A stretch of 64,000 bases of DNA. Origin: Pseudomonadota bacterium. Its GTDB lineage: Bacteria; Pseudomonadota; Gammaproteobacteria; Burkholderiales; Gallionellaceae. The notes beneath the pieces are model-generated. The model ran no database searches and was not told the DNA's origin. It saw only the letters and a program-made list of their open reading frames with translations. Within the stretch, counting starts at the first letter, position 1, and every line of letters begins with the position of its first letter. Below, piece after piece: positions 24,688 to 34,268 of this stretch. The stretch spans positions 1 through 64,000 of the forward strand of contig JAJXTH010000009.1 in NCBI GenBank assembly GCA_021783995.1, read 5' to 3'. Position numbers and translations under genes: made by a program.

Positions 24688-25173
24688 ATGTATGAACGAC
24701 CTTTCATCGATAGTCTGGATTTTTCGCGTCATGGCAGGCGAATAAGCGGTCAGATTCCGCTTTCCGAGCTGCCGCGTTTGCAGGAATCGCTGGCTAGCCA
24801 GCAGGGCGTTCTGGATTATATCCTGCAAGGCGGCATGGATCATCAGGGACGACCTGTGCTGGATATCTGTCTTCATGGTCATTGTCAGCTGCGCTGCCAA
24901 CGTTGCCTCGGTGCGCTTGATTACGCAATAGAACACGAGATGCGACTGATGCTGTGCGATCAGGCGGGTCTCGATGAGATGGATGACGACGAGGAAGATT
25001 TTGACGGCATACTGGCGGAGGCGCACATGGATGTGATCGCGCTGCTTGAGGATGAGATACTGTTGGGCTTGCCCATCGCACCCAGGCATGATGTTTGCAA
25101 GGTGGCCGAAGGTATAAACAACCGGGAAAGCAGGCATCCTTTTTCGGTATTAGAGAAGTTGAAGCATAATTAA
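24688..25173 (+). CDS. yceD: YceD (DUF177), 23S rRNA accumulation protein
   Basis: This 161-residue DUF177 protein lies immediately before rpmF, its near-universal neighbour. It has the cysteine motif [12 protein letters not shown] and an acidic middle ([12 protein letters not shown]), then [18 protein letters not shown]. YceD is needed for normal 23S rRNA accumulation in E. coli and plants; the mechanism is unclear. It is the first gene of the transcript from the promoter at 24650. Confidence 0.9.
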   Translation: MYERPFIDSLDFSRHGRRISGQIPLSELPRLQESLASQQGVLDYILQGGMDHQGRPVLDICLHGHCQLRCQRCLGALDYAIEHEMRLMLCDQAGLDEMDDDEEDFDGILAEAHMDVIALLEDEILLGLPIAPRHDVCKVAEGINNRESRHPFSVLEKLKHN

Positions 25174-25199
25174 ATTTAGATTTTCCAAGGAGCAATAAC

Positions 25200-25379
25200 A
25201 TGGCAGTTCAACAGAACAAAAAATCCCCGTCCAAGCGCGGCATGCATCGCGCGCACGACTTTTTGACCGGCCCTGCGCTGGCCATCGAGCCTACGACAGG
25301 CGAGCAACATCTGCGTCATCACATCAGCCCGACGGGTTTTTATCGCGGCAAGAAAGTGGTCAAGACCAAGAGCGAATAA
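25200..25379 (+). CDS. rpmF: 50S ribosomal protein L32
   Basis: This 59-residue basic protein starts [20 protein letters not shown] and ends KVVKTKSE, the standard L32 sequence and length. L32 is a small protein of the large ribosomal subunit. A strong SD (AAGGAG) sits 6 bases before the ATG. There is no zinc-binding cysteine pair, as in the usual proteobacterial form. Confidence 0.96.
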   Translation: MAVQQNKKSPSKRGMHRAHDFLTGPALAIEPTTGEQHLRHHISPTGFYRGKKVVKTKSE

Positions 25380-25517
25380 GCGCTCATGGAGCGCTGCTTG
25401 CCGCAGCGTCTCCTGGTTCTTCAGATTTTGTAACCTGCCTTTGACCTGGTCTGCGCTGGGGCTTGAGAGCGTTGTGCAGGCCGGATCTTGGTGCATACTC
25501 TCGCCAAGGATCACATA

Positions 25518-26543
25518 GTGGATGTGACGTTAGCTATAGATGCGATGGGGGGAGACCACGGTGTTTCGGTCACCGTCCCTGCTGCCGTAGAGTATCTCAA
25601 GCAGTATTCACGCGATTCCATCATCCTGGTGGGCAATACCGAAGCGATACAGGCTGAATTGCACGCGCTGCGCGTCGCAGAGGGTCTGTTCGCCGAGCGT
25701 TTGCGTATTCATGCGGCATCCGAGGTGGTGGGCATGGATGAGCAGCCTCAATCGGCCCTGCGCGGCAAAAAGGATTCCTCGATGCGCGTCGCCATCAATC
25801 TGGTCAAGGATGGCAATGCGTCCGCCTGTGTCAGCGCAGGGAATACCGGGGCGCTGATGGCAACCGCGCGTTATGTGCTGAAAACCATTCCCGGCATCGA
25901 CAGGCCTGCAATCGCATCCTATCTGCCGACGCAAAGCGGGCAGATATGCATGCTCGACCTGGGCGCAAACACGGACTGCACTGCGGAACATCTGTTGCAA
26001 TTTGCGATGATGGGCTCGACCCTGGTCACTGCGCTGGAGCGCAAGCCCAGGCCTACGGTCGGACTGCTCAATATCGGCAGCGAAGACATCAAGGGAAACG
26101 AAGTGGTCAAGCAGGCCGCCGCGCTTCTGCGCGCAAGCGATCTGAATTTCCATGGAAACATAGAGGGAAACGATATTTTCAAGGGGGCGACCGACCTCGT
26201 GGTGTGCGATGGTTTTGTCGGCAATGTCGCACTCAAGACGGCAGAGGGCGTGGCCAAGATGATGGGCGACTTCCTGAGGGAAGGGTTCAGGCGCAGCCTG
26301 TACACCAGGCTGGCTGCGGTGTTCTCCATGCCGGTGCTCAGGGCATTCAAGCACAGACTCGATCACAGACGTTACAATGGCGCCAGTTTTTTAGGCTTGA
26401 AAGGCGTCGTGGTGAAGAGCCACGGTTCAGCCGACGTGTTTGCCTTCCGCTGCGCGATCGAGAAGGCTGCCGAAGAGGCGAGGGCGGGCATGTGGCAGCA
26501 GATCAGCGTGCATATCGAGAAATGGCACCGTGAGCGTCAATAA
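25518..26543 (+). CDS. plsX: Phosphate acyltransferase PlsX
   Basis: PlsX makes acyl-phosphate from acyl-ACP for phospholipid synthesis. It has 341 residues from GTG 25518 ([15 protein letters not shown]), which has an AAGGA SD 7 bases away and matches the usual N-terminus. Family stretches include [15 protein letters not shown]-like [29 protein letters not shown] and [11 protein letters not shown]. It stands in the classic rpmF-plsX-fabH order. Confidence 0.94.
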   Translation: MDVTLAIDAMGGDHGVSVTVPAAVEYLKQYSRDSIILVGNTEAIQAELHALRVAEGLFAERLRIHAASEVVGMDEQPQSALRGKKDSSMRVAINLVKDGNASACVSAGNTGALMATARYVLKTIPGIDRPAIASYLPTQSGQICMLDLGANTDCTAEHLLQFAMMGSTLVTALERKPRPTVGLLNIGSEDIKGNEVVKQAAALLRASDLNFHGNIEGNDIFKGATDLVVCDGFVGNVALKTAEGVAKMMGDFLREGFRRSLYTRLAAVFSMPVLRAFKHRLDHRRYNGASFLGLKGVVVKSHGSADVFAFRCAIEKAAEEARAGMWQQISVHIEKWHRERQ

Positions 26544-26555
26544 TGTGGGAGCGTC

Positions 26556-27518
26556 ATGATCTATTCTAGGATTATAGGTACCGGAAGTTATCTGCCTGAC
26601 AAGGTTCTCACCAATTTCGATCTGGAAAAAATCGTCGACACGTCCGATGAGTGGATCGTGTCGCGCAGCGGCATACGCGAGCGCCATATCGCGGCAAGCG
26701 GGGAGATGACCAGCGATCTGGCCTTGCAGGCCAGCCTTAAGGCCATCGAGGCGGCGGGCAATGCCGCCGACGACATCGATCTCATCATCGTTGCGACCAC
26801 ATCTCCGGACAAGATGTTCCCCAGCACGGCTTGTCTGCTGCAGGATAAGCTTGGCATCACGAATGGCGGAGCGGCCTTCGATCTGCAGGCCGTGTGCGGC
26901 GGGTTCGTCTACGCTGTCAACACCGCGGATCTTTATATCCGAGCGGGCCGGGCGAAGACTGTGCTGGTGGTGGGTGCTGAGGTGATGTCGCGCATGCTGG
27001 ACTGGTCGGACCGCACAACCTGTGTGTTGTTCGGGGATGGCGCGGGTGCGGTGATCATGCAGGCCGGCGATGTGCCCGGCGTGCTGGCCGCAAAGCTGCA
27101 TTCCGACGGCCGTCATCACGCGCTGCTGAGAGCGGATGGCAATATCTGCAACGGCGAGGTGCAGGGCGATCCCTTCATCAAGATGGAAGGGCAGGCGGTA
27201 TTCAAATTCGCTGTCACTGCATTGAGTCGCGTGGTCGACGAGGTGCTTCAGGAGGCTGGCATGCAGGGCAAGGATGTCGACTGGCTGGTGCCGCATCAAG
27301 CGAACATCCGCATCATAGAGGCGACAGCGAAGAAGCTGGGCTTGAGCATGGATAACGTGATTGCCACGCTTTCCCATCACGGAAACACCTCGTCGGCATC
27401 GATTCCGCTGGCGCTGGATGAGGCGGTCAGGGATGGCCGCATCAAGGCCGGGCAAAATGTTTTGCTCGAGGCGATAGGCGGCGGATTTACCTGGGGCGCT
27501 GTGCTGCTGCGCTGGTAA
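26556..27518 (+). CDS. fabH: Beta-ketoacyl-ACP synthase III
   Basis: FabH condenses acetyl-CoA with malonyl-ACP to start fatty acid synthesis. It has 320 residues with the Cys-His-Asn triad: Cys114 in [15 protein letters not shown], His in [11 protein letters not shown] and Asn in [11 protein letters not shown]. The N-terminus [17 protein letters not shown] is typical. It starts 12 bases after plsX. Confidence 0.96.
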   Translation: MIYSRIIGTGSYLPDKVLTNFDLEKIVDTSDEWIVSRSGIRERHIAASGEMTSDLALQASLKAIEAAGNAADDIDLIIVATTSPDKMFPSTACLLQDKLGITNGGAAFDLQAVCGGFVYAVNTADLYIRAGRAKTVLVVGAEVMSRMLDWSDRTTCVLFGDGAGAVIMQAGDVPGVLAAKLHSDGRHHALLRADGNICNGEVQGDPFIKMEGQAVFKFAVTALSRVVDEVLQEAGMQGKDVDWLVPHQANIRIIEATAKKLGLSMDNVIATLSHHGNTSSASIPLALDEAVRDGRIKAGQNVLLEAIGGGFTWGAVLLRW

Positions 27519-27546
27519 CACACCCCTGTGACTTTGACTGAATCTT

Positions 27547-28488
27547 ATGACTAAATTTGCATTCGTATTTCCCGGACAGGGCTCACAATCGCGCGGCATG
27601 ATGGATGGCTATGCCGATTTTCCAGTCGTGCAGGACACGTTTTCCGAGGCCTCCGATATCCTAAAGCAGGACATGTGGCATCTGGTGGTTGATGGTAGTG
27701 ATGCCGATCTCAATGCGACAGTGAACACGCAGCCAGTCATGCTGACCGCCGGTGTCGCGGTCTATCGCGCATGGCAATCGCGGCAGGGCGCTGCTGCATC
27801 GGTGATGGCGGGGCATAGTCTCGGCGAATACACCGCGCTGGTCGCCAGTGGCGCCATGCGATTTTCGGATGCGCTGCCTCTGGTGAGATATCGCGCGGAA
27901 TGCATGCAGCAGGCGGTGCCTGAAGGCGTGGGGGGCATCGCGGCGATTCTGGGACTGGATGACGAGGCGGTGCGTTCCTTGTGCATCGAGGCGGCAGAAG
28001 GCGAAGTGCTGGAAGCGGTGAATTACAATTCACCTGGACAGGTGGTGATCGCCGGAAACCGCGCGGCTGTCGAGCGCGGCATGGCGCTTGCGAAGGCAAA
28101 GGGTGCCAAGCGCGCAGTCATGTTGCCGATGAGCGTGCCGTCTCACTGTTCGCTGCTCAAGGGGGCTGCGGAACGATTGCGCGAATATCTTGTCAGTGTC
28201 GACGTCAATACGCCAAAGATTCCGGTTTTGCATAATGCGGATGTGGCCGCATATGCTGATGCTGACCGCATACGCGATGCGCTTGTGCGCCAGCTTTACT
28301 CTCCGGTGCGCTGGGTCGAGACGGTGCTGGCGTTCGGCAGAATGGGCATTGCATGCAATGTCGAATGTGCGCCTGGCCGGGTGCTTGCCGGCCTCAACAA
28401 GCGCATAGACGCAAACCAGCAGGCATTGGCAATCCATGATGGCGCGTCGCTGATGGAGACGTTGGTCAAACTAAAGGAAACGGCATGA
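27547..28488 (+). CDS. fabD: Malonyl-CoA:ACP transacylase
   Basis: FabD moves malonyl from CoA to ACP. It has 313 residues with the N-terminal AFVFPGQGSQSRGM, active-site Ser91 in GHSLGEYTAL, and the downstream MSVPSHCSLL containing the catalytic His. It overlaps fabG by 4 bases (ATGA), consistent with coupled translation. Confidence 0.96.
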   Translation: MTKFAFVFPGQGSQSRGMMDGYADFPVVQDTFSEASDILKQDMWHLVVDGSDADLNATVNTQPVMLTAGVAVYRAWQSRQGAAASVMAGHSLGEYTALVASGAMRFSDALPLVRYRAECMQQAVPEGVGGIAAILGLDDEAVRSLCIEAAEGEVLEAVNYNSPGQVVIAGNRAAVERGMALAKAKGAKRAVMLPMSVPSHCSLLKGAAERLREYLVSVDVNTPKIPVLHNADVAAYADADRIRDALVRQLYSPVRWVETVLAFGRMGIACNVECAPGRVLAGLNKRIDANQQALAIHDGASLMETLVKLKETA

Positions 28489-29228
28489 CACTACAAGGAC
28501 AGATTGCGCTGGTGACGGGCGCATCCCGCGGCATCGGACAGGCGATTGCGCAGGAGTTGGGTCGCCAGGGGGCGACGGTGATCGGCACGGCAACGACAGA
28601 GAATGGGGCGGCCGCGATCAGCGCCTATCTTTCGGAGGCTGGCATCAATGGACGAGGTTATGCGCTCAATGTGAACGATGCGGCTCAGACCGAGGGGGTG
28701 CTTGATGCGCTTCGCAAGCAGTACGGCGAGATCACGATACTGGTGAACAATGCAGGCATCACGCGCGACAACCTACTGGCGCGCATGACGGACGAGGAGT
28801 GGGACGATGTGCTTGCAACCAACCTGAAATCCGTTTTTCGTCTTTCCCGCGCTGTGCTGCGCGCAATGATGAAGGCCAGGAGCGGGCGCATCATCAGCAT
28901 CTCTTCCGTGGTGGGCAGCATGGGCAATGCGGGTCAGGCCAACTACGCGGCATCGAAAGCGGGCATGGCGGGTTTCACCAAATCGCTCGCGCAGGAGATC
29001 GGTAGCCGGAACATCACGGTGAATTGCGTAGCCCCGGGCTTCATCGATACCGACATGACGCATGCGCTGGGAGAGGACCAACGCGCGAAGCTGGTCGAGC
29101 ATGTGCCGCTCAAGCGGCTGGGACAACCTGCCGATATCGCGGCTGCGGTGGCGTTCCTTGCAAGTGCGTCCGCATCTTACATCACGGGTGTCACGCTGCA
29201 TGTGAACGGCGGGATGTACATGGAGTAG
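28485..29228 (+). CDS. fabG: 3-oxoacyl-ACP reductase
   Basis: This 247-residue NADPH-dependent short-chain dehydrogenase reduces 3-ketoacyl-ACP. The cofactor motif is TGASRGIGQAIA, then NNAGITRDN. The catalytic Ser-Tyr-Lys lies in ISSVVGSMGNAGQANYAASK. The C-terminus HVNGGMYM is standard FabG. In many proteobacteria acpP and fabF follow directly; here they do not. Confidence 0.96.
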   Translation: MTLQGQIALVTGASRGIGQAIAQELGRQGATVIGTATTENGAAAISAYLSEAGINGRGYALNVNDAAQTEGVLDALRKQYGEITILVNNAGITRDNLLARMTDEEWDDVLATNLKSVFRLSRAVLRAMMKARSGRIISISSVVGSMGNAGQANYAASKAGMAGFTKSLAQEIGSRNITVNCVAPGFIDTDMTHALGEDQRAKLVEHVPLKRLGQPADIAAAVAFLASASASYITGVTLHVNGGMYME

Positions 29229-29273
29229 CATGGGGGCGCTGAGCGCCTAGTCGACAATTTTTTGGGGGTCATT

Positions 29274-29564
29274 ATGCAATGTCCGCTCTGTCAAGCTGAG
29301 ATCGGTTCGAATGCAGGTGTTTGTGATCACTGTGGCGCGATCCGGATTCATGTCCGGAGCACTGTCGGAGTGATGGTGGGCTGGTTCGGCATGGTGATGC
29401 TGTTGCTGTGGTCTATCATGGCGCTTCCTCTGGTGGTTTTCCCCTTCATCAATTACAGCCTGGCAGGCTACCCATGGCTTGCTTTGGTGATCGGTGCACT
29501 GCTGACGGCGGGGCTTTTCTGGTATTCGAGATCGACCGTGCACGCGGAGTGGGTGCGCCGCTAG
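29274..29564 (+). CDS. Small zinc-ribbon membrane protein
   Basis: This 96-residue protein has an N-terminal zinc ribbon of the CxxC-x10-CxxC type (Cys3, Cys6, Cys17, Cys20 in MQCPLCQAEIGSNAGVCDHC). Two transmembrane helices follow, near residues 31-56 and 62-84, and a short basic tail. A GGGGG tract lies upstream of the ATG as a weak SD. It occupies the place where acpP usually stands after fabG, 45 bases downstream. I do not recognise the exact family, and the function is unknown. Confidence 0.75.
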   Translation: MQCPLCQAEIGSNAGVCDHCGAIRIHVRSTVGVMVGWFGMVMLLLWSIMALPLVVFPFINYSLAGYPWLALVIGALLTAGLFWYSRSTVHAEWVRR

Positions 29565-29577
29565 GATTCGAATACGG

Positions 29578-29607
29578 TTGAGATGAGCTTGCTGTTCGTG
29601 CTAAAAT
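29578..29607 (+). promoter_or_regulatory. Sigma-70 promoter of rpsB-tsf
   Basis: TTGAGA (29578-29583) and TAAAAT (29602-29607), each 5 of 6 to consensus, are spaced by 18 bases. The transcript would have a leader of about 107 bases. Confidence 0.6.
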
Positions 29608-29641
29608 ATATATCGTATCGGAATAGGCCGATGCAAATTTC

Positions 29642-29688
29642 CCGTTCGCGCAAGTTGGGGTGCTCGCAAGAGTCAGGCTGGCGAACGG
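29642..29688 (+). promoter_or_regulatory. Structured rpsB leader, possible S2 autoregulation element
   Basis: CCGTTCGC (29642-29649) pairs perfectly with GCGAACGG (29681-29688), closing a 31-base internal part with GCTCGCAAGAG-type short helices. It lies in the leader of rpsB. Ribosomal protein S2 is known to repress its own mRNA through a leader structure in gammaproteobacteria, so this is a candidate equivalent. No experiment or alignment is available here. Confidence 0.45.
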
Positions 29689-29720
29689 CAGTTGATAACC
29701 CTTAACGTATAGGAATAATC

Positions 29721-30452
29721 ATGGCTGTAACAATGCGTCAAATGCTGGATGCCGGAGTTCATTTCGGTCATCAAACCCGTTTCTGGAATCCGAAGATGGC
29801 GCCTTTCATCTTCGGTCATCGCAACCGCATACACATCATCAATCTGGAAAAGACCGTGGCGATGTTTGCGGAAGCTGAAAACTACGTGCGCAAGCTGACG
29901 GCGAAAAAAGGCACCATCCTGTTCGTTGCGACCAAGCGCCAGGCGCGTGAAATTCTGCAGGAAGAGGCGACGCGCGCAAGCTCGCCTTTTGTGAATCACC
30001 GCTGGCTGGGCGGCATGCTGACCAACTACAAGACGGTGCAGCAGTCCATCAAGCGCTTGCGCGACCTGGAGGCAGTGATGGCCGAGGGCTCGGTCGAGGG
30101 TGTTTCCAAGAAGGAATTGCTGATGATGAACCGCGAACTCGAAAAGCTGAATCGCAGCCTGGGCGGCATCAAGGATATGGCTAATCTGCCTGATGCGATC
30201 TTCGTGATCGACGTGGGTTACCAGAAGGGCGCGATCGTTGAGGCGAAGAAACTTGGCATACCGGTGATAGGTGTGGTCGACACAAACAATTCGCCAGCCG
30301 GTGTGGATTTCGTGATACCTGGCAACGACGACTCCACGCAGGCGATCCGTCTTTATGCGCGCGGCATCGCCGATGCAGTGCTGGAAGGTCGCGCCCAGTC
30401 ATTGAATGAGCTGGTTCAGCAGGTTGCAGAAGAGCCTGAGCAGACGGCCTGA
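29721..30452 (+). CDS. rpsB: 30S ribosomal protein S2
   Basis: This 243-residue S2 starts with [20 protein letters not shown] and contains the conserved [20 protein letters not shown] and [20 protein letters not shown]. It is an essential late-assembling small-subunit protein. tsf follows after an attenuator-like terminator, as in E. coli. Confidence 0.97.
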   Translation: MAVTMRQMLDAGVHFGHQTRFWNPKMAPFIFGHRNRIHIINLEKTVAMFAEAENYVRKLTAKKGTILFVATKRQAREILQEEATRASSPFVNHRWLGGMLTNYKTVQQSIKRLRDLEAVMAEGSVEGVSKKELLMMNRELEKLNRSLGGIKDMANLPDAIFVIDVGYQKGAIVEAKKLGIPVIGVVDTNNSPAGVDFVIPGNDDSTQAIRLYARGIADAVLEGRAQSLNELVQQVAEEPEQTA

Positions 30453-30467
30453 ATTCATTAGGCGCAC

Positions 30468-30490
30468 AAAGGGGCGCAAGCCCCTTTTTT
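30468..30490 (+). terminator. Terminator/attenuator between rpsB and tsf
   Basis: AAAGGGGC (30468-30475), GCAA loop and GCCCCTTT (30480-30487) are followed by more T. It is a strong intrinsic terminator. It lies between two genes normally cotranscribed, so it probably lets only part of the transcripts reach tsf. Confidence 0.88.
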
Positions 30491-30525
30491 TATAAGTTCT
30501 TTATCTGTATTTTTAGGAGTCGAGC

Positions 30526-31425
30526 ATGGCAGAAATCACTGCAGGTATGGTCAAGGAATTGCGCGAGGCGACGGGCCTTGGCATGATGGAGTGCAAGAAG
30601 GCGCTGGTCGAAGCAAATGGCGATTTCAAGGCGGCTGAAGAGCAGCTGCGCATCAAGAGTGGTGCGAAAGCCAGCAAGGCTTCATCGCGTGTCACGGCCG
30701 AGGGCGTGGTCAGCACTTTCATCTCGCCCGATGGCAAGACGGGTGCGGTCGTCGAGGTGAACTGCGAGACCGATTTCGTCGCGAAGAACGATGACTTCAT
30801 CGCATTCGCAAAGAGCGTGGCAGAGACGGTGGCAAGCGGCAATCCAGCCGATATCGCGGCTCTTTCCGATCTGACGATTGCGAACGGTGCCGAGAGCGTG
30901 GAAGCGACACGCAAGGCACTGGTGATGAAGCTAGGCGAGAATATCTCTGTGCGCCGTTTCGAGCGCTATGAGACCTCGGCGGGACAGCTGTCGAGTTACC
31001 TGCACGGCAGCAAGATCGGCGTGTTGCTCAATTTCGCAGGCGGCGACGATGCGCTGGGCCGCGACATCTGCATGCACATTGCGGCATCCAGGCCGAAGTC
31101 TGTCGATGCTTCCGGCGTGAATCAGGGTGAGATAGACACCGAGCGCCGCATCGCGATCGAAAAGGCGCGTGAAGCCGGCAAGCCCGAAGCGATGCTGGAA
31201 AAGATCGCCGAAGGCACTGTGCAGAAATTCCTCAAGGAGGTCACGCTGCTGGGCCAAGTCTTCGTGAAGGCGGAAGACGGCAAACAGACCATAGAGCAGC
31301 TCCTGAAATCGAAAGGAGCGACGGTCACTTCCTTCCACATGTTTGTGGTGGGTGAGGGCATAGAAAAGAAAGTCGAAGACTATGCGGCAGAAGTGGCCGC
31401 AACGATCGCCGCTGCCCAAGGGTGA
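30526..31425 (+). CDS. tsf: Elongation factor Ts
   Basis: EF-Ts exchanges GDP for GTP on EF-Tu. It has 299 residues: N-terminal UBA-like domain [19 protein letters not shown], core motif [14 protein letters not shown] with the Thr-Asp-Phe-Val contact residues, and [20 protein letters not shown] near the C-terminus. The pyrH start region overlaps its stop codon. Confidence 0.97.
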   Translation: MAEITAGMVKELREATGLGMMECKKALVEANGDFKAAEEQLRIKSGAKASKASSRVTAEGVVSTFISPDGKTGAVVEVNCETDFVAKNDDFIAFAKSVAETVASGNPADIAALSDLTIANGAESVEATRKALVMKLGENISVRRFERYETSAGQLSSYLHGSKIGVLLNFAGGDDALGRDICMHIAASRPKSVDASGVNQGEIDTERRIAIEKAREAGKPEAMLEKIAEGTVQKFLKEVTLLGQVFVKAEDGKQTIEQLLKSKGATVTSFHMFVVGEGIEKKVEDYAAEVAATIAAAQG

Positions 31426-31430
31426 TGGCG

Positions 31431-32150
31431 ATGAGCGCGCCCGTCTATAAACGCATACTGCTCAAGCTCTCAGGCGAAGCGCTGATGGGTGATGACAACT
31501 ATGGCATCAACCGCCAGGTGATCGAACGCATCGTCGCCGAAATTGCAGAAGTGGTCGGGATGGGCGTGCAGGTGGCTTTGGTGATCGGCGGAGGCAATAT
31601 CTTCCGCGGCGTGGCGCCAGCTGCTGCGGGCATGGACAGGGCGACGGCCGATTACATGGGCATGCTTGCCACCGTGATGAATTCGATGGCACTTCAGGAT
31701 GCGATGAGCCGCGCGGGACTGGATTGCCGCGTGCAGTCGGCCCTCAGTCTGGAGCAGGTCGCTGAGCCTTTCATCCGGGGCAAGGCACTGCGTTACCTCG
31801 AAGAAGGCAAGGTGGTGATATTTGCAGCCGGCATAGGCAGCCCCTTCTTCACGACCGATACTGCGGCTGCGTTGCGCGGCGTCGAGATGAGTGCGGAGGT
31901 GGTGATCAAGGCGACCAAAGTTGACGGCATCTACACTGCAGACCCCAAGAAGGATCCGCACGCGGTGCGCTATCAGTCGCTGAGTTTTGATGAGGCGATC
32001 AGCAAGAATCTGCAGGTGATGGATGCCACTGCGCTGACGCTGTGCCGCGACCAGAAGCTGCCCATCATCGTGTTCAGTATTTTCAAGTCGGGTGCATTGA
32101 AACGTGTGCTTTCGGGAGAAGGCGAGGGCACGCTGGTCCGGGTTGAATAG
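31431..32150 (+). CDS. pyrH: UMP kinase
   Basis: This hexameric amino-acid-kinase-fold enzyme phosphorylates UMP. It has 239 residues from ATG 31431 ([20 protein letters not shown]). GGGNIFRG and [15 protein letters not shown] are diagnostic. GTG 31422 and ATG 31425 are in frame and overlap the tsf stop; 31431 is chosen from SD spacing (AGGG, 8 bases) and family alignment. The order tsf-pyrH-frr is universal in this group. Confidence 0.95.
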   Translation: MSAPVYKRILLKLSGEALMGDDNYGINRQVIERIVAEIAEVVGMGVQVALVIGGGNIFRGVAPAAAGMDRATADYMGMLATVMNSMALQDAMSRAGLDCRVQSALSLEQVAEPFIRGKALRYLEEGKVVIFAAGIGSPFFTTDTAAALRGVEMSAEVVIKATKVDGIYTADPKKDPHAVRYQSLSFDEAISKNLQVMDATALTLCRDQKLPIIVFSIFKSGALKRVLSGEGEGTLVRVE

Positions 32151-32167
32151 CTTGTTGAGGAGAGAGC

Positions 32168-32725
32168 ATGATTGCTGAAGTCAGGAAAGACACCGAACAG
32201 AGGATGCGCAAATCGCTCGATGCGTTGCGCACCGATCTCGGAAAGATCCGCACGGGTAGGGCGCATACCGGCCTTCTGGATCACGTGATGGTGGATTATT
32301 ATGGAAATCCAACGCCCGTCAATCAGGTGGCCAACATCACGCTGGTCGATGCGCGCACCATAGGCGTGCAGCCTTATGAAAAGAGCATGGCAGGCAAGAT
32401 CGAGCGCGCGATACGCGATTCCGATCTGGGTCTGAATCCTGCCGCAAGCGGCGATCTGATCCGTGTTCCCATGCCGATGCTGACCGAAGAGCGGCGTCGT
32501 GATCTGATCAAACTGGTGAAGTCCGAAGGCGAGAATGCGAAGATTGCTGTCCGCAACATACGCCGCGATGCGAACCACGGTCTGAAGGAAATGCTCAAGA
32601 AAAAGGAGATTTCGGAGGACGAAGAGCGTCGCATGCAGGATGACATCCAGAAGCTCACCGACAAATTCGTTGCTGAAATCGATCAGATGCTGTCGGCCAA
32701 AGAAGTCGATCTGATGGCCGTGTAA
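32168..32725 (+). CDS. frr: Ribosome recycling factor
   Basis: This 185-residue RRF splits post-termination ribosomes together with EF-G. It has the L-shaped fold signature at the N-terminus ([20 protein letters not shown]), [19 protein letters not shown], and the C-terminal helices with [19 protein letters not shown]. It has a strong SD (GGAGAG). Confidence 0.97.
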   Translation: MIAEVRKDTEQRMRKSLDALRTDLGKIRTGRAHTGLLDHVMVDYYGNPTPVNQVANITLVDARTIGVQPYEKSMAGKIERAIRDSDLGLNPAASGDLIRVPMPMLTEERRRDLIKLVKSEGENAKIAVRNIRRDANHGLKEMLKKKEISEDEERRMQDDIQKLTDKFVAEIDQMLSAKEVDLMAV

Positions 32726-32726
32726 T

Positions 32727-33473
32727 GTGACCAGTTCTACGCTCGCCATCCCTGATGTTTCAAGAGTACCGCGTCACATTGCCATCATCATGGATGGCAA
32801 TGGTCGCTGGGCAAAGCGCCGCTTTTTGCCGCGCATCATGGGGCACCAGCGGGGTGTCGAATCCTTGCGAATGACGGTCAGGTTCTGCCGGGATATCGGT
32901 GTCGAATATCTGACTGTGTTTGCTTTCAGCAGCGAGAACTGGCGCCGGCCGGCCGACGAAGTATCTTTCCTGATGTCGCTTTTCATGAAATTGCTGGAGC
33001 GCGAAGTTGAAGGCCTGCATCAGAACGACATACGCCTGAAGGTCATCGGCGACAGATCGCATTTCGACGCCAAGCTGCAGGAAGCCATTTCCGAGGCAGA
33101 AGCGCTGACCGCAAGCAATACCGGCCTGAAGCTGAACATTGCGGCGAACTACGGCGGACGCTGGGATGTGATGCATGCGGTGCATGAGATGCTCAAGGAA
33201 CATCCCGAATTGGCGACAACGTTTACCGAAGAAAATCTTCAGCCTTATCTGTGTTTGGGCGATGCGCCCGAACCCGATCTCTTCATACGCACGGGCGGCG
33301 AGAAGCGCATCAGCAATTTCATGCTCTGGCAGCTGGCCTATACGGAATTCTATTTTACAGACACGCTGTGGCCCGCTTTCAATCGCCGCGCGCTGGAGCA
33401 TGCGGTCTCATCATACCAGCATCGCGAACGGCGTTTTGGCCGGACCAGCGATCAGCTTGCAGGCGCCAAATAG
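32727..33473 (+). CDS. uppS: Undecaprenyl diphosphate synthase
   Basis: UppS is a cis-prenyltransferase that makes the C55 lipid carrier for cell-wall and O-antigen synthesis. It has 248 residues starting at GTG one base past the frr stop. It carries the catalytic Asp motif IAIIMDGNGRWAKRR, FAFSSENWRRP and the C-terminal DLFIRTGGEKRISNFMLWQ. It is followed within 2 bases by cdsA. Confidence 0.96.
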   Translation: MTSSTLAIPDVSRVPRHIAIIMDGNGRWAKRRFLPRIMGHQRGVESLRMTVRFCRDIGVEYLTVFAFSSENWRRPADEVSFLMSLFMKLLEREVEGLHQNDIRLKVIGDRSHFDAKLQEAISEAEALTASNTGLKLNIAANYGGRWDVMHAVHEMLKEHPELATTFTEENLQPYLCLGDAPEPDLFIRTGGEKRISNFMLWQLAYTEFYFTDTLWPAFNRRALEHAVSSYQHRERRFGRTSDQLAGAK

Positions 33474-33475
33474 GC

Positions 33476-34267
33476 ATGCTCAAGTCCAGAATCATCACCG
33501 CGGTCATCTTGCTGCTGCTGCTCTTGCTTGTGCTGTTCGCATTGCCGGGAAGCTGGTGGACGGCGGTCGTCGTGCTGATGGTAATGCAGGGGGTTTTCGA
33601 GTGGTCCAAGCTTTCCGGGCTCACCCGTGCGCAAGCGCTCATTTACGCTGCGCTCACGCTGCTCTTAATGCCTGTGCTGATCGCGTCCAGTTTTCCTCAC
33701 ATGTGGATCTATGCTGCGTCTCTTCTGCTCTGGGCCGTTCTCGTGCCGGTGTGGATGGCGCGCGGTTTCAGGCTCGAAAATCGTCTGCTGATGTGCATTG
33801 CCGGTTGGGCCGTTCTTTTGCCGACGGGCTTCGCGATGATGGATCTGCGCGCGGCGAGTCCATGGCTCTTGCTGATTGCGATGAGCCTCGTGTGGGTCGC
33901 GGATATCGGCGCCTATTTTTCCGGTCGCAAATTCGGAAAGCACAAGCTCGCGCCCGGCATCAGCCCCGGAAAGACATGGGAAGGCGTGGCGGGGGCATTG
34001 CTTTGCACTTCCATCTATGCGCTGATCGTATGGTATGTGGTTGGACAGAAGCAGGAAGTTCCTCCTGCTGTTTTCGTGCTGCCGGCTGTTTGGGTCTGGG
34101 TGGCTTTGGCCGTGTTAGGCGATCTGTTCGAATCCCTGATCAAGCGACAGGCGGGCGTCAAGGACAGCGGCTCGCTGCTGCCGGGACACGGCGGTCTCCT
34201 GGATCGCATCGATGCGCTGACGTCGACGTTGCCGCTTGCGGCGATGATCATGCTGATGCGGGGGTGA
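33476..34267 (+). CDS. cdsA: Phosphatidate cytidylyltransferase
   Basis: This integral membrane enzyme makes CDP-diacylglycerol. It has 263 residues with about seven to eight hydrophobic helices and a very leucine-rich N-terminus. The signature [20 protein letters not shown] plus GLLDRIDAL near the C-terminus contains the Mg-binding Asp residues. The start ATG 33476 is 3 bases after the uppS stop; the longer open frame upstream only overlaps uppS. Confidence 0.94.
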   Translation: MLKSRIITAVILLLLLLLVLFALPGSWWTAVVVLMVMQGVFEWSKLSGLTRAQALIYAALTLLLMPVLIASSFPHMWIYAASLLLWAVLVPVWMARGFRLENRLLMCIAGWAVLLPTGFAMMDLRAASPWLLLIAMSLVWVADIGAYFSGRKFGKHKLAPGISPGKTWEGVAGALLCTSIYALIVWYVVGQKQEVPPAVFVLPAVWVWVALAVLGDLFESLIKRQAGVKDSGSLLPGHGGLLDRIDALTSTLPLAAMIMLMRG

Positions 34268-34268
34268 A

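Noticed and set aside
25379-25395. Terminator after rpmF (AGCGCT-CATGG-AGCGCT)
   Set aside because: The stem is short, there is no T-run, and plsX belongs to the same operon.
26427-27599. 390-codon minus-strand frame opposite plsX, fabH and fabD
   Set aside because: It crosses three well-supported genes and has shadow composition.
29235-29247. Terminator after fabG (GGCGCT-G-AGCGCC)
   Set aside because: The loop is one base and the T-run starts 11 bases later, too far for an intrinsic terminator.
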